Source of the DNA: Ferribacterium limneticum
GTDB lineage: Bacteria > Pseudomonadota > Gammaproteobacteria > Burkholderiales > Rhodocyclaceae
NCBI RefSeq assembly: GCF_020510585.1
Contig: NZ_CP075190.1
Span: forward strand, 4,276,001 to 4,340,000
Length of the DNA stretch: 64,000 nucleotides
Direction of reading: 5' to 3'
Part shown: piece by piece, positions 54,431 to 63,856 of the stretch
How the letters are laid out: every line of letters starts with the position of its first letter
Numbering within the stretch: the stretch's first letter is position 1
Notes under the pieces: model-generated
What the model saw: only the letters and a program-made list of their open reading frames with translations
What the model was told of the DNA's origin: nothing
Databases searched by the model: none
Program-made: the position numbers and the translations under genes

Positions 54431-55780
54431 TTAAACGCCGCCCATCTTGAGCAATAGCCCGAGCAGCGCACTGGCCGCGATAACCCGCATGACGCTCTGC
54501 TGATAGCGGAAGAGGGCGAAGGCGGCGAGCAGGGCAATAAGGGCCGAAATGCCATCGAAAGCGCCGGCAAAACCGTGCGGCCACAGCACGTGATAGGCGA
54601 AAAACAGCGCCAGGTTGAGAATTACACCGACGACGGCGGCCGTAATCGCCGTCAGCGGCGCAGTGAAGTTGAGGTTGCCATGCGTCGTCTCAACGAGCGG
54701 CCCGCCGAGCAGGATGAAGACGAAGGAGGGCAGGAAGGTGAACCAGGTGACCAGACTGGCCGCCAATGCGCCGGCCAGAAACAGGTTGTCCGGCCCGACC
54801 AGCGCCTGCATCTGCGCCGTCTGGTAGCCGCCGACGAAACCGACGAAGGCGACGACCATGATCAGCGGCCCCGGCGTCGTTTCGCCGAGCGCCAGGCCAT
54901 CGATCATCTGGGTTGGCGTCAGCCAGCCGAAATGCGTCACGGCGCCCTGATAGACGTAGGGCAGCACGGCGTAGGCGCCGCCGAAAGTGAGCAAGGCCGC
55001 CTTGGTAAAGAACCAGCCCATCTGGGTCAGCGTGTGATCCCAGCCGAGCGTGGCGGTGAGCAGGCCCATCGGCACGGCCCAGAGCAGGGCGCCAATGACG
55101 GCCACAGTGAGCAGGCGCGACCAGCGGAAAAGGGCGTGGTCGGGCGTCGGCGTATCGTCGTCGATGAGCGCAGGCATTTTGATTTTGGCGTTTTTTTCCG
55201 GTTGACCGTGGGATTGAGCCTGAACCGGCTTTCGTCGCCCGCCGACATAACCAATCAGGCCGGCGGCGACGACGATGGCCGGAAACGGCGTGCCGAAAGC
55301 GAAAATGGCGACGAAAGCCGCCCCGGCAATCGCCCACAGCAGCTTGCTCTTTAGCGCCCGCGAGCCAATACGCCACGCTGCCTGGAGCACAATGGCGGTG
55401 ACCGCCGGCTTGATGCCGAAAAACAGCCCGGCAACCAGCGTCGTGTTGCCGTAGGCGATGTAGATCCACGATAGCGCAATGAGGATGAACAGCGAAGGCA
55501 GCACGAACAGCACGCCGGCGACGATGCCGCCCCGGGTCCGGTGCATGAGCCAGCCGATGTAGGTCGCCAGCTGCTGCGCCTCCGGCCCGGGCAGCACCAT
55601 GCAGTAATTGAGGGCGTGCAGGAAACGGCCTTCCGACAGCCAGCGGCGCTTGTCGACCAGTTCCTGATGCATCATCGCGATCTGCCCGGCCGGGCCGCCG
55701 AAGCTGATGAAACCAAGCTTGAGCCAGAAACGGAAGGCTTCCCAGAAAGAGATTTTGGCGGACGGCAGAAAATCGGGCAT
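54431..55780 (-). CDS. chrA: Chromate transporter ChrA
   Basis: A 449-residue bidomain CHR protein: two homologous halves, each with the motif region FGGPAGQIAMMHQE (first half, about residue 26) and FGGAYAVLPYVYQGAV (second half), plus GPEAQQLATYIG and ETTPGPLIMVVAFVG. It exports chromate. The ATG 55780 overlaps the yqaA stop by one base (TGATG). A dispersed repeat encodes residues 189-202 (QSHGQPEKNAKIKM) in the central loop between the halves. Confidence 0.93.
   Translation of the reverse strand: MPDFLPSAKISFWEAFRFWLKLGFISFGGPAGQIAMMHQELVDKRRWLSEGRFLHALNYCMVLPGPEAQQLATYIGWLMHRTRGGIVAGVLFVLPSLFILIALSWIYIAYGNTTLVAGLFFGIKPAVTAIVLQAAWRIGSRALKSKLLWAIAGAAFVAIFAFGTPFPAIVVAAGLIGYVGGRRKPVQAQSHGQPEKNAKIKMPALIDDDTPTPDHALFRWSRLLTVAVIGALLWAVPMGLLTATLGWDHTLTQMGWFFTKAALLTFGGAYAVLPYVYQGAVTHFGWLTPTQMIDGLALGETTPGPLIMVVAFVGFVGGYQTAQMQALVGPDNLFLAGALAASLVTWFTFLPSFVFILLGGPLVETTHGNLNFTAPLTAITAAVVGVILNLALFFAYHVLWPHGFAGAFDGISALIALLAAFALFRYQQSVMRVIAASALLGLLLKMGGV
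55176..55215 (+). repeat. Dispersed repeat inside chrA (copy 8)
   Basis: ATTTTGATTTTGGCG arm, T-rich spacer, TCCGGTTGACCGTGGGATT. Antisense to chrA; the coding strand gives SHGQPEKNAKIKM, parallel to the mnmG copy. Confidence 0.85.
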
Positions 55781-56205
55781 CAGGAACTCACGGCAGTTTG
55801 GGCGACCAGCCAGTAGCGCGCGAACTTGCCAATAGCCATGAACAGACAGCAGGGCAGCCAGTGTAAGCGCAGCCAGCCAGCAGCAAGACACAACGCATCG
55901 CCGATCAATGGCGCCCAGGCGAGCAGCAGCGTGGGGCTGCCCCAGCGCTCCAGCTTATCGCGATGCGGCATATTTTCCAGTTTCTGCCAACGTGGCAAGT
56001 AACGGCCACACCACCAGGATGTCATGCCGCCGGCCGTGTTGCCTAGCGTGGCAAGCGTCAACGCCGCTCCGTATTCAGCCGGATGCAGGTGCAAAAAGCC
56101 CCACAACAGCGCCTCCGAGCCGCCGGGCAGCACCGTTGCAGAGAGAAAACTGGCCGCCAGCAGGCCCCAAAGCCCGCTTTCCGCCGTGACGTTTAGCCAC
56201 TCCAC
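55780..56205 (-). CDS. YqaA-family (DedA-related) membrane protein
   Basis: A 141-residue inner-membrane protein with SATVLPGGSEALLWGFL, GNTAGGMTSWWCGRY and RWGSPTLLLAWAPLIGDALCLAAGW, typical of YqaA/SNARE-associated proteins, which are related to DedA lipid scramblases. One-base overlap with chrA indicates co-transcription. Divergent from ilvA across 38 bases. Confidence 0.88.
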   Translation of the reverse strand: MEWLNVTAESGLWGLLAASFLSATVLPGGSEALLWGFLHLHPAEYGAALTLATLGNTAGGMTSWWCGRYLPRWQKLENMPHRDKLERWGSPTLLLAWAPLIGDALCLAAGWLRLHWLPCCLFMAIGKFARYWLVAQTAVSS

Positions 56206-56243
56206 CCGTAGAATCTCCCTTTTGCCTTAATGAGTTGCGCCCA

Positions 56244-57776
56244 ATGCACCCGGATTATCTCGAAAAAGTTCTCAACGCACAGGTTTATGACGTGGCCGTC
56301 GAAACGCCGCTCGACCTGGCCAGCAACCTTTCCGCCCGGGTCGGCAACAAGATCATTCTGAAGCGCGAGGACATGCAGCCGGTCTTCTCCTTCAAGTTGC
56401 GCGGCGCCTACAACAAGATCGCCAGCCTCTCGGCGGAAAAACTCAAGCGCGGCGTCATCTGCGCCTCGGCCGGCAACCACGCCCAAGGCGTCGCCCTGTC
56501 GGCCAAGAAGTTGGGTTGCCGCGCCGTCATCGTCATGCCGACCTCGACGCCGGGCATCAAGATCGATGCCGTCAGGTCGCGCGGTGGCGAAGTCGTGCTG
56601 CACGGCGATTCATTCGACGAAGCCTACGCCCACGCTGTCGAGCTTGAAAAAACCGAAAAGCTGACCTTCGTTCATCCCTTCGACGATCCCGAAGTGATCG
56701 CCGGACAGGGCACCGTGGCAATGGAAATCCTCCGTCAGCACTCGCGCCATAACGGGCCGATCACCGCCGTCTTCTGCGCCATTGGCGGCGGCGGACTGGC
56801 CGCCGGCGTGGCTGCCTACATCAAGCGCCTGCGTCCGGAAATCAAGGTCATCGGCGTTGAAACCTTCGACGCCGACGCGATGAAGCAGTCGCTGGCTGCC
56901 GGCAAGCGCGTTCGCCTTGATCAGGTCGGCCTGTTTGCCGACGGCACCGCCGTCAAGTTCGTCGGCGAGGAAACCTTCCGCCTGTGCAAGGAATACCTCG
57001 ACGAAGTCATCCTCGTCGACACCGATGCCATCTGCGCCGCCATCAAGGACGTTTTCGAGGACACCCGCTCGATTCTTGAACCGGCCGGGGCACTGGCCGT
57101 TGCCGGCGCCAAGGAATACGCCCGCCAGCACAAGCTCAAGGACAAGAACCTGATCGCCGTCACCTCCGGCGCCAACATGAACTTCGACCGCCTGCGCTTC
57201 GTCGCCGAGCGCGCCGAATTCGGCGAGCAGCGCGAGGCCGTCTTCGCCGTCACGCTGCCCGAGAAGCCGGGCGCCTACAAGAAATTCCTGGCCCTGATCG
57301 GCAAGCGCAACGTCACCGAATTCAACTACCGCTACCACACGGCCAGCGAAGCCCACGTCTTCGTCGGTGTCCAGGTCGCCGACCGCAAGGAATCGCTCAA
57401 ACTGGTCGACAGCCTGCAAAAGCACGGCTACCCGACGCTCGACCTGACCGACGACGAAATGGCCAAGAACCATATCCGTCACATGGTCGGCGGCCACGCC
57501 GCGGCGGTCTGCGAAAAGGGTCTGCACGAACTGCTCTACCGCTTCGAATTCCCAGAAAAGCCGGGCGCCCTGATGAATTTCCTGGCCCAGATGAGCGCCG
57601 GCTGGAACATCAGCCTCTTCCACTACCGCAACCACGGCGCCGACTACGGCCGCGTGCTGGTCGGCATGCAGGTGCCGCCGGGCGACATGGGGAAATTCAA
57701 AGAATTCCTGACCAAGCTCGGCTACGCGCATTGGGACGAAAGCCAGAACCCGGCTTACAAGCTGTTTTTGGGCTAA
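56244..57776 (+). CDS. ilvA: Threonine ammonia-lyase, biosynthetic (IlvA)
   Basis: A 510-residue PLP enzyme that deaminates threonine to 2-oxobutanoate, the first step to isoleucine. PLP Lys in SFKLRGAYNK (near residue 53), phosphate loop GGGGLAAG, and two C-terminal ACT-like regulatory repeats (AVFAVTLPEKPGAYKKF; YRFEFPEKPGALMNF) for isoleucine/valine control. Start ATG 56244; a TTG three codons earlier is possible. Confidence 0.95.
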   Translation: MHPDYLEKVLNAQVYDVAVETPLDLASNLSARVGNKIILKREDMQPVFSFKLRGAYNKIASLSAEKLKRGVICASAGNHAQGVALSAKKLGCRAVIVMPTSTPGIKIDAVRSRGGEVVLHGDSFDEAYAHAVELEKTEKLTFVHPFDDPEVIAGQGTVAMEILRQHSRHNGPITAVFCAIGGGGLAAGVAAYIKRLRPEIKVIGVETFDADAMKQSLAAGKRVRLDQVGLFADGTAVKFVGEETFRLCKEYLDEVILVDTDAICAAIKDVFEDTRSILEPAGALAVAGAKEYARQHKLKDKNLIAVTSGANMNFDRLRFVAERAEFGEQREAVFAVTLPEKPGAYKKFLALIGKRNVTEFNYRYHTASEAHVFVGVQVADRKESLKLVDSLQKHGYPTLDLTDDEMAKNHIRHMVGGHAAAVCEKGLHELLYRFEFPEKPGALMNFLAQMSAGWNISLFHYRNHGADYGRVLVGMQVPPGDMGKFKEFLTKLGYAHWDESQNPAYKLFLG

Positions 57777-57828
57777 CTGTCATTTTCGAAATCGGTAGGT
57801 AACTTCGACAAGGCACCTACCAGTTTCC

Positions 57829-57881
57829 TGCGGTCAACCAGGTTTCCTACGTGAAACGTAAAAAACGGGCAAATTTGAAAT
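57829..57881 (-). repeat. Dispersed repeat, long form (copy 9)
   Basis: Minus strand: ATTTCAAATTTGCCCG, T-rich, insert ACGTTTCACGTAGGAAAC, then CTGGTTGACCGC. Between converging ilvA and azlD. Confidence 0.85.
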
Positions 57882-57897
57882 ATAGCCCGCGCTGCGT

Positions 57898-58224
57898 TCA
57901 GCCCAAGCAAACCTGAATCGCCCACAACGCCACCATCCCCGCCGCAATCGTCGCCAGCACGTTGCGCGTCAGACGGGCGACCAGCAAGGCGACCAGCGCC
58001 GCCCACAGCCGGGGGTTGTCTGGCGTGGAGCTCAGGCTGCCGCCGACCATGAAAATCTCCGGCGCGATCAGGGCACCGAGGATGGCCGGCGGCACGTAGC
58101 GCAGGACGGCCGAAATGCGCGGATCGTCCGGCAGATGGTGGCCAAAGGCGATGAACGACAGCCGGATCAGGAAAGTCACCAGCCCGCAGGCCGCCATGGT
58201 CAGCAGCAGCACCGTCGTGCTCAT
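57898..58224 (-). CDS. azlD: Branched-chain amino acid export subunit AzlD
   Basis: A 108-residue membrane protein of the AzlD family with four helices (LLTMAACGLVTFLIRLSFIAFG; RYVPPAILGALIAPEIF; AIIAAGMVALW-like end). It pairs with AzlC to export branched-chain or related amino acids. Its ATG overlaps the azlC stop (ATGA). Placement beside ilvA fits a role in isoleucine pathway overflow. Confidence 0.9.
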   Translation of the reverse strand: MSTTVLLLTMAACGLVTFLIRLSFIAFGHHLPDDPRISAVLRYVPPAILGALIAPEIFMVGGSLSSTPDNPRLWAALVALLVARLTRNVLATIAAGMVALWAIQVCLG

Positions 58225-58922
58225 GGCTTTTTCCGGTCAAAGCGGCACATGAACAAACCGAAAGCAATGCCCACCCCGGCCGCCACCAGCAGGCCCAGCT
58301 TGTGCGGCAAGGCCAGCGCCGGCAGCACCACAGCCGCTGCCGCAATCGCCGCCCAGGCATCGCTGCGCCGATGTACCGAGAGCACGAGCAGCGCGATAAA
58401 AGTCAGCGCAATTGAAAAATCCAGCGACCAGTGCTCAGGAATCGCCGCCCCGAGCAGCACCCCGCCCAGCGTAGCCACCTGCCAGCCAGCCCACAACGTG
58501 AAGCCCGTTCCGAGCAAAAAGAAATGGCGATGCGCCGTCGCCGGCCCGTCGCGCAGGCGGCCGATAGCTGCGGCGAAAGCCTCGTCGGTCAGCAGATAGG
58601 CCAGCAACAGCTTCCGGCGCCACGGCAAATCGCGCAAATAATCCGCCACCGCTGCGCTGTACAGCAGGTGACGCAGATTGACCACGCCCACCGTCGCCAC
58701 CATGACCGGCGGCGGCGTCCCACCGCCCCACAGCTGGGCACACACGACCTGCGACGAGCCGCCAAAAACCAGCGACGAACTCAACACCACCGCCCATCCC
58801 GGCATGCCCACGGCCAGTCCGAGCACCCCGAAAATCAGCCCGAATGGCACCACGCCGAGCAGCAAGGGCAACTCGGCGCGAACACCGCCGAGAAATTCGG
58901 CACGGGGTGAATGGTCAGCCAT
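58221..58922 (-). CDS. azlC: Branched-chain amino acid exporter large subunit AzlC
   Basis: A 233-residue AzlC/YgaZ-family protein with a typical N-terminus (EFLGGVRAELPLLLGVVPFGLIFGVLGLAVGM) and VVNLRHLLYSAAVADYLRDLPWRRKLLLAYLLTDEAFA. Works with AzlD, encoded directly downstream with a 4-base overlap. Confidence 0.92.
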   Translation of the reverse strand: MADHSPRAEFLGGVRAELPLLLGVVPFGLIFGVLGLAVGMPGWAVVLSSSLVFGGSSQVVCAQLWGGGTPPPVMVATVGVVNLRHLLYSAAVADYLRDLPWRRKLLLAYLLTDEAFAAAIGRLRDGPATAHRHFFLLGTGFTLWAGWQVATLGGVLLGAAIPEHWSLDFSIALTFIALLVLSVHRRSDAWAAIAAAAVVLPALALPHKLGLLVAAGVGIAFGLFMCRFDRKKP

Positions 58923-59092
58923 CTCGGCGGGCAGGGTGGTTCAAGGAAGCCGCCATGCTAATCCATCGAACGGCTGCCGTTCACGCCACCAGCCAGGTTG
59001 CTTCGATACGGCTCGCCGCGCCTACTCACCACGAACGGACAAGGCGGCTCGCGAAACTCCTCTTGGCCGTTCGCCGCAAGCCGCCCCCGGCC

Positions 59093-59132
59093 ATTTCAAT
59101 TTTGGCGAAAATATCCGGTTGACCACGGAATC
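59093..59132 (+). repeat. Dispersed repeat, short form (copy 10)
   Basis: ATTTCAATTTTGGCG arm, A-rich spacer, TCCGGTTGACCACGGAAT. In the 260-base gap between azlC and the exported-protein gene, which holds nothing else I can identify. Confidence 0.8.
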
Positions 59133-59182
59133 CGGAGCGCTCGTCAACCTCAGCCTGCTGACCAGCGAAAAGGCCGCTTTTT

Positions 59183-59626
59183 CTAACGCAGTGCCAGACT
59201 CTTCGCCGCCCCCGGGGTGCCGACCTGCCGCCCCCAGAGTTGATAGACCTTGCCGGTGGTCGAGAAAACGACGAGCGGGCTGTAGTAATCCTGGCGCAGG
59301 ATGGTCGAATCGACTTCGATGCTGACCAAGCCGCCTTTGCCGCGACCGGCCGGGTTGCCGGCAGCGTCAAGCTGTGCCGGGTTGAGCGTGAGGGCCATGC
59401 GGATCACGGCGCCTGCAGGCAAGGTCGATAGCTGGTCAATCCGGACATTGACGCCGGGGGTAGGGTAGTCGTTCTTTTGCCCATCAGCACCGAGCACCAG
59501 CGTCGCAACGCGGTGGCAATCGGTCTGGCCATCGCAAGCGAGCAGGTAGAGGTCGTAGGCCGAGGGCGCTGCCTGCGCCTGGCCAAACATACAAGCAGAA
59601 AAAACAGTGGCGAGGAGAATGCGCAT
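59183..59626 (-). CDS. Exported protein, hypothetical
   Basis: A 147-residue precursor with signal peptide (MRILLATVFSACMFGQAQA) and one likely disulphide (CDGQTDC) in the mature part, which looks beta-rich. The ATG 59626 follows GGAGTCC; the longer frame from 59653 lacks a ribosome site. No family recognised. It stands alone. Confidence 0.65.
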   Translation of the reverse strand: MRILLATVFSACMFGQAQAAPSAYDLYLLACDGQTDCHRVATLVLGADGQKNDYPTPGVNVRIDQLSTLPAGAVIRMALTLNPAQLDAAGNPAGRGKGGLVSIEVDSTILRQDYYSPLVVFSTTGKVYQLWGRQVGTPGAAKSLALR

Positions 59627-60130
59627 GTCTGGACTCCTTTCGGCCCGGGTCACCCGGCAAGCGGCATGACCAATCCGGCACTGCTCCCTGAAATACGCGT
59701 GCCGTGAGCAGCAAGAATGTCATTGTAATAACCGACCGTCAATCAGACAAAGGTCATAAACCCTGATCCGGAGGACTTGTCATGCCTCAAGATCATTTCA
59801 GTTTTGGCCTGAATTTCCGGTTGACCGTAGAACCAGCCTTTGTTTCCATGTTCGCCGGAATGCTTCCCGGATGGCCTGCGAGAACGGCCATTCTGGCTGC
59901 TCCACTTTCCGGTTAAACCTCCGGAACCAGTCGCCAAACCTACATCATGCTTTTTTTATATATTTTTGTACCAATTCATTCTTTATTGGAATAACTCGTT
60001 TTGGCTAGACTGCCGACATCACCCTGTTTTTTCAACCGACCAAGGTAGAACCAGTGTGCGGGAAGGGCTGCTCCGTCCCTGGCCGCCGCACGCCTGACCA
60101 GGATTTGTTGACCGTAGATTTGGAAAGACC
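59627..60130. other. Long intergenic region, no gene seen
   Basis: About 500 bases. It contains dispersed repeat copy 11, a partial core (GTTGACCGTAGATTTGG near 60109), and an AT-rich patch near 59945-60000 that may hold the promoter of the EAL-domain gene. No credible frame or RNA structure was recognised. Confidence 0.5.
59795..59832 (+). repeat. Dispersed repeat, short form (copy 11)
   Basis: ATTTCAGTTTTGGCC arm, spacer, TTCCGGTTGACCGTAGAA. Confidence 0.8.
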
Positions 60131-60937
60131 ATGCCGCTGACCGACCTGATTCGCTATTTCAATGTCGCCGACAATTCCGGCGAGAGCACGCTATATCCCG
60201 ATGGGGCACGGGCGGCTGCCTGGCATCATGGCTTGCGGCTGGGTTCCCTGTTCCAGCCGATTGTCGATTTGCAGCTGGGCAGGGTGGTCGGCCATCAGGC
60301 CATTCTTGTCGCGCGTCGGGAGGATGGCAGCGCGGTGAGCGCGGCGGATGCCTATGCGGCGTGCGAGACGGCGGAATCGGTGGTCCACTTCGACCGCCAG
60401 TGCCGGACCTTGCATGCGCTGAATTTTCTCGCTCAAGGCCAGCACACCGGCGGCTATCTGCAGATGGTGGTGCATCCGCGCCACCTGCTGGCCGTGCAAA
60501 ACCAGCACGGACTGGTTTATGAGGCGATCTTGAAACGTTGCGGGCTGGCGCCGGACGATATCGTGCTGCAGATCGACGCCTCGCTCATCGGTCATCACCC
60601 CCGACTGGCCGAGGCGCTGGCCAATTATCGCCAGCGTGGTTATCGACTGGCGCTGGCCGGAGCCATCGCGGAGGCCGATGTGCTGGCCCTGAAGCCGGAC
60701 ATCCAGCAGATTCAGCCGGGATACGCTGACAGCCTGCTCGAATCGGCGCATCGGGCCAGTATCCGCCTCGAACTGACCGGCATCGAGTCGGCCGGTCAGG
60801 CCGCGGCGGCGCGCGCCGCTGGCTTCGATCTCGGCCAAGGCAGCCTGTTGGGCCCACCCGCAGCTGACTGCCGCCCCACCCACGACAAGCGCAGACTCGC
60901 CTACAATCACTTATCCCCTTCCGGAGCCTTCCCATGA
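60131..60937 (+). CDS. Degenerate EAL-domain protein
   Basis: 268 residues, soluble, with the overall EAL fold ([27 protein letters not shown]; then [27 protein letters not shown]). Catalytic motifs are lost: EAL is QAI, the metal-binding Asn and Glu positions are changed, and DDFG is absent ([18 protein letters not shown]). It is therefore expected to be inactive as a c-di-GMP phosphodiesterase and may be a binding or adaptor protein. GGAAAGACC precedes the ATG. It overlaps cysK by four bases. Confidence 0.8.
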   Translation: MPLTDLIRYFNVADNSGESTLYPDGARAAAWHHGLRLGSLFQPIVDLQLGRVVGHQAILVARREDGSAVSAADAYAACETAESVVHFDRQCRTLHALNFLAQGQHTGGYLQMVVHPRHLLAVQNQHGLVYEAILKRCGLAPDDIVLQIDASLIGHHPRLAEALANYRQRGYRLALAGAIAEADVLALKPDIQQIQPGYADSLLESAHRASIRLELTGIESAGQAAAARAAGFDLGQGSLLGPPAADCRPTHDKRRLAYNHLSPSGAFP

Positions 60938-61866
60938 AAATCGCCAACGATGTCACTGAACTGGTCGGCAACACGCCGCTGGTTCGTCTCAACCGCGTTA
61001 CCGCCGGCTGCGCCGCGACGGTGCTCGCCAAGCTGGAATTCTTCAACCCGGGCAGCAGCGTCAAGGACCGCATCGCGGTGGCCATGCTCGACGCCGCCCA
61101 GGCCGCCGGCAAGATCGGCCCCGATACCGTCATCCTTGAGCCAACGTCGGGCAACACCGGCATCGGCCTGGCCATGGTCTGCGCAGCGCGCGGCATCAAA
61201 TGCGCTTTCACGATGCCGGAAACGATGAGCCGCGAACGCAAGCTACTGCTCAAGGCCTACGGCGCCGAGCTGATCCTGACACCCGGCCCGGACGGGATGG
61301 GCGGCGCGATCAACAAGGCAACCGAACTGGCCGCCGCCGACAGCCGCTATTTCATCCCGCAGCAATTTGAAAACCCGGCCAATCCGGCCGTGCACCGCAG
61401 CACCACGGCCCAGGAAATCTGGCGTGACACAGCCGGGCTGGTCGACATCGTCGTCGCCGGTGTCGGCACCGGCGGCACGGTGACCGGGGTTGGCGAGGCA
61501 CTGAAGGGCATGAACCCGAAAGTGCAGATCATCGCCATCGAACCCGACGCTTCGCCCGTGCTGTCCGGCGGCGCCAAGGGGCCGCACCCGATTCAGGGCA
61601 TCGGTGCCGGCTTCGTCCCGGCCGTGCTCAATACGACGATCTACGACGAGATAATCCGCGTCAAGAACGACGACGCGCTGACCATGGCCCGCCGCATGGC
61701 GACTGAAGAGGGCCTGCTCGTCGGCATTTCTTCCGGGGCCGCCAGCTGGGCCGCGGTGGAAGTCGCCAAACGCCCGGAGAATGCCGGCAAGAATATCGTC
61801 GTCATCATCCCGTCCTGTGGCGAGCGCTACCTGTCGACCGTGCTCTTTCAGCATTTAGAAGTTTGA
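60934..61866 (+). CDS. cysK: Cysteine synthase (O-acetylserine sulfhydrylase)
   Basis: A 310-residue PLP enzyme: PLP Lys in [11 protein letters not shown] (about residue 42), substrate loop [11 protein letters not shown], and phosphate loop [10 protein letters not shown]. It makes cysteine from O-acetylserine and sulphide. The sequence fits CysK better than CysM. Coupled by ATGA to the EAL gene and overlapping patB, a surprising operon linking a signalling relic to sulphur metabolism. Confidence 0.92.
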   Translation: MKIANDVTELVGNTPLVRLNRVTAGCAATVLAKLEFFNPGSSVKDRIAVAMLDAAQAAGKIGPDTVILEPTSGNTGIGLAMVCAARGIKCAFTMPETMSRERKLLLKAYGAELILTPGPDGMGGAINKATELAAADSRYFIPQQFENPANPAVHRSTTAQEIWRDTAGLVDIVVAGVGTGGTVTGVGEALKGMNPKVQIIAIEPDASPVLSGGAKGPHPIQGIGAGFVPAVLNTTIYDEIIRVKNDDALTMARRMATEEGLLVGISSGAASWAAVEVAKRPENAGKNIVVIIPSCGERYLSTVLFQHLEV

Positions 61867-62993
61867 GTAACTTCGACACCCCGATCGACCGGCGTCACTC
61901 CGACTCCATCAAATGGAGCAAGTACGCCGGTCGCGATGTCCTGCCTCTGTGGGTCGCGGACATGGATTTCGCTGCGCCGCCGGCCGTCATCGAAACCCTG
62001 CACCGGCGTATCGAGCACGGCGTTTTCGGCTACGGCGGGCCGTGGCCATCGCTCACTGAGTCAGTACTCGCTCACCTTGAAGGTGAATACCAGTGGCGTA
62101 TTGAAGCCGAATGGATCGTCTGGCTGCCAGGGCTGGTCACCGGGCTCAACGTCGCCTGTCGGGCCGTCGATGGCGAGGTTTTGACGGCCACGCCGATCTA
62201 TCCGCCCTTCCTCTCCGCACCGCATTTCTCCGGCCGTAAACTGAACCGCGCCGAACTGGCCTGCACCGACGACGGCTGGCGTTTTGACCAAGCTGCCTTG
62301 CAGGCTGCGCTGACGCCAGCCACCGAGCTTTTCCTGCTCTGCCACCCGCACAACCCGGTCGGCCGCTGCTGGAACCGCGACGAACTGCTCGAACTGGCCG
62401 CCCTGGCCGAAGCCCATGACCTCATCGTCTGCTCCGACGAAATCCACTGCGGCCTGATCCTCGACGCCGGCAAACGCCACATCCCCTTCGCCAGCCTGTC
62501 ACCAGAGGCCGCCAAGCGCAGCATCACGCTCATGGCGCCGTCGAAGACCTTCAACATCCCCGGCCTCGGCTGCGCTTTCGCGGTCATTCCCGACGCCAGC
62601 CTGCGCCGCCGCTTCGAGCACGCCATGCACGGCATCGTCCCGCACGTAAACGTGCTCGGGCTGGCCGCCTGCGAAGCGGCCTACCGCGACAGCGCCGACT
62701 GGCACCGCGAATTGATCGCCTACCTGCGCACCAACCGCGATCTGGTGACTGCTACGGTCAACCGGGAAAAAGGGCCAAAAATGAAATCAGTCGAGGCCAC
62801 TTATCTGGCCTGGATCGATGTCCGCGAACTCGGGCTGGGCAACCCGGCCGCGCATTTCGAAGCGCACGGCCTCGGCCTCTCCGACGGCGCCGATTTCGGT
62901 GCGCCGGGCTGGCTACGCCTCAACTTCGGCTGCCCGCGCAGCACGCTGGAAGAAGCGCTCAAGCGTTTCAGCACCGCCTGCCGGGCCGCATGA
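61863..62993 (+). CDS. patB: Cystathionine beta-lyase PatB/MalY-type aminotransferase-fold enzyme
   Basis: A 376-residue fold-type I PLP enzyme: [13 protein letters not shown] near residue 32, [19 protein letters not shown], and PLP Lys in [12 protein letters not shown]. MalY/PatB enzymes split cystathionine or other cysteine S-conjugates. The TTG start at 61863 overlaps the cysK stop. A dispersed repeat encodes residues 297-309 (about [10 protein letters not shown]). Together with cysK it suggests cysteine/homocysteine interconversion. Confidence 0.9.
   Translation: MSNFDTPIDRRHSDSIKWSKYAGRDVLPLWVADMDFAAPPAVIETLHRRIEHGVFGYGGPWPSLTESVLAHLEGEYQWRIEAEWIVWLPGLVTGLNVACRAVDGEVLTATPIYPPFLSAPHFSGRKLNRAELACTDDGWRFDQAALQAALTPATELFLLCHPHNPVGRCWNRDELLELAALAEAHDLIVCSDEIHCGLILDAGKRHIPFASLSPEAAKRSITLMAPSKTFNIPGLGCAFAVIPDASLRRRFEHAMHGIVPHVNVLGLAACEAAYRDSADWHRELIAYLRTNRDLVTATVNREKGPKMKSVEATYLAWIDVRELGLGNPAAHFEAHGLGLSDGADFGAPGWLRLNFGCPRSTLEEALKRFSTACRAA
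62752..62788 (-). repeat. Dispersed repeat inside patB (copy 12)
   Basis: Minus strand: GATTTCATTTTTGGCC, spacer, TCCCGGTTGACCGTAGC. Antisense to patB but read in a different frame ([12 protein letters not shown]) from the mnmG and chrA copies. Confidence 0.8.
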
Positions 62994-63280
62994 ACACCTA
63001 TCAGCTGAGCCTCTATTTCCTTTTTGTCGCTGCCCTGAGCCAGGCGCTGATCGGCGGTTTGGCGCTGAAGTCTGCGCTGCAGCGCGATCTGCCCAGCGAG
63101 CGCTGGCGCCTGTGGGTGGCATTGAGCATCGGCACGCTGCTCCTCGCGCTGCACCACAGCTACACGTTGAATCTCGCTCTGCAAACGGGACTTTACGATT
63201 TCCGCCAGGCCACGCTGGTCATGCTGGCCGGGCTGGCAACGAGCTTCGCCGTGTGGCAGTTCAGGCGGCTGAAACCCTGA
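62990..63280 (+). CDS. Small membrane protein
   Basis: A 96-residue protein with three hydrophobic helices (YFLFVAALSQALIGGLAL; LWVALSIGTLLLALHHSYTL; ATLVMLAGLATSFAVW). Its ATG overlaps the patB stop (ATGA). No family recognised. It converges on the cyclo-ligase gene with a 20-base overlap of 3' ends. Confidence 0.7.
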   Translation: MNTYQLSLYFLFVAALSQALIGGLALKSALQRDLPSERWRLWVALSIGTLLLALHHSYTLNLALQTGLYDFRQATLVMLAGLATSFAVWQFRRLKP

Positions 63281-63842
63281 AACTGCCGGCCTCGGTAACG
63301 ATCCAGTCGAGCCGCTGATCGTGATTTTCCGGCCGGATGCTGTCCAGCCGGTTGGTCTCGAAGCCGACGCCAACGGCCAGCGGGCGAGGGGAGAGCACGG
63401 CCAGCGTCCGGTCGAAATAGCCGCCGCCGTAACCGAGCCGATAACCGGCACCGTCAAAACCGTTCAGCGGCAACAAAATGAGGTCGGGCTGCACGAAATC
63501 GCCGGCCATCGGCGTTGGAATCCCGTAGCGGTCAGGTGCTAGCGGCGTATCCGCCGTCCAGACCCGAAAAGCCAGCGCCGCATCCTCGGCCACGACGACC
63601 GGCAGAGCCGCTATTGCGCCGAGTGCCGTCCACCGTTCAACCACCGCCCGGACATCCGGCTCGTGCTTGATCGGCCAGCAAAAAGCGACGACACGAGGCA
63701 GCGGCAAAGCAGCCAGCAAATGCTCGACAATGCGCGCCGACAGCCCGTCATGCTCAGCCTCGCTGAGCGCCGCACGTCGCCCCACCATCTCACGTCGTAA
63801 TGCACGACGCCAGCCCGTGTTATCCTCGTTTGGTTCAACCAT
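63261..63842 (-). CDS. 5-formyltetrahydrofolate cyclo-ligase
   Basis: A 193-residue enzyme that converts 5-formyl-THF to 5,10-methenyl-THF using ATP. Family motifs: basic N-terminus RRALRREMVGRRAAL, GIPTP, DLILLPLNGFDGAGYRLGYGGGYFDR and a C-terminal GVGFETNRLDSI. I looked for a 6S RNA gene upstream, a common neighbour, but only 14 bases separate it from the divergent gene. Confidence 0.94.
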   Translation of the reverse strand: MVEPNEDNTGWRRALRREMVGRRAALSEAEHDGLSARIVEHLLAALPLPRVVAFCWPIKHEPDVRAVVERWTALGAIAALPVVVAEDAALAFRVWTADTPLAPDRYGIPTPMAGDFVQPDLILLPLNGFDGAGYRLGYGGGYFDRTLAVLSPRPLAVGVGFETNRLDSIRPENHDQRLDWIVTEAGSFRVSAA

Positions 63843-63856
63843 GGCAGTAATCTAGC

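Noticed and set aside
60100..60120. TTGTTGACCGTAGATTTGG before the EAL gene as a thirteenth repeat copy
   Set aside because: Only a partial core; the left arm cannot be aligned. Possibly a decayed remnant.
63843..63856. 6S RNA gene next to the 5-FTHF cyclo-ligase gene
   Set aside because: Only 14 bases lie between the divergent genes.
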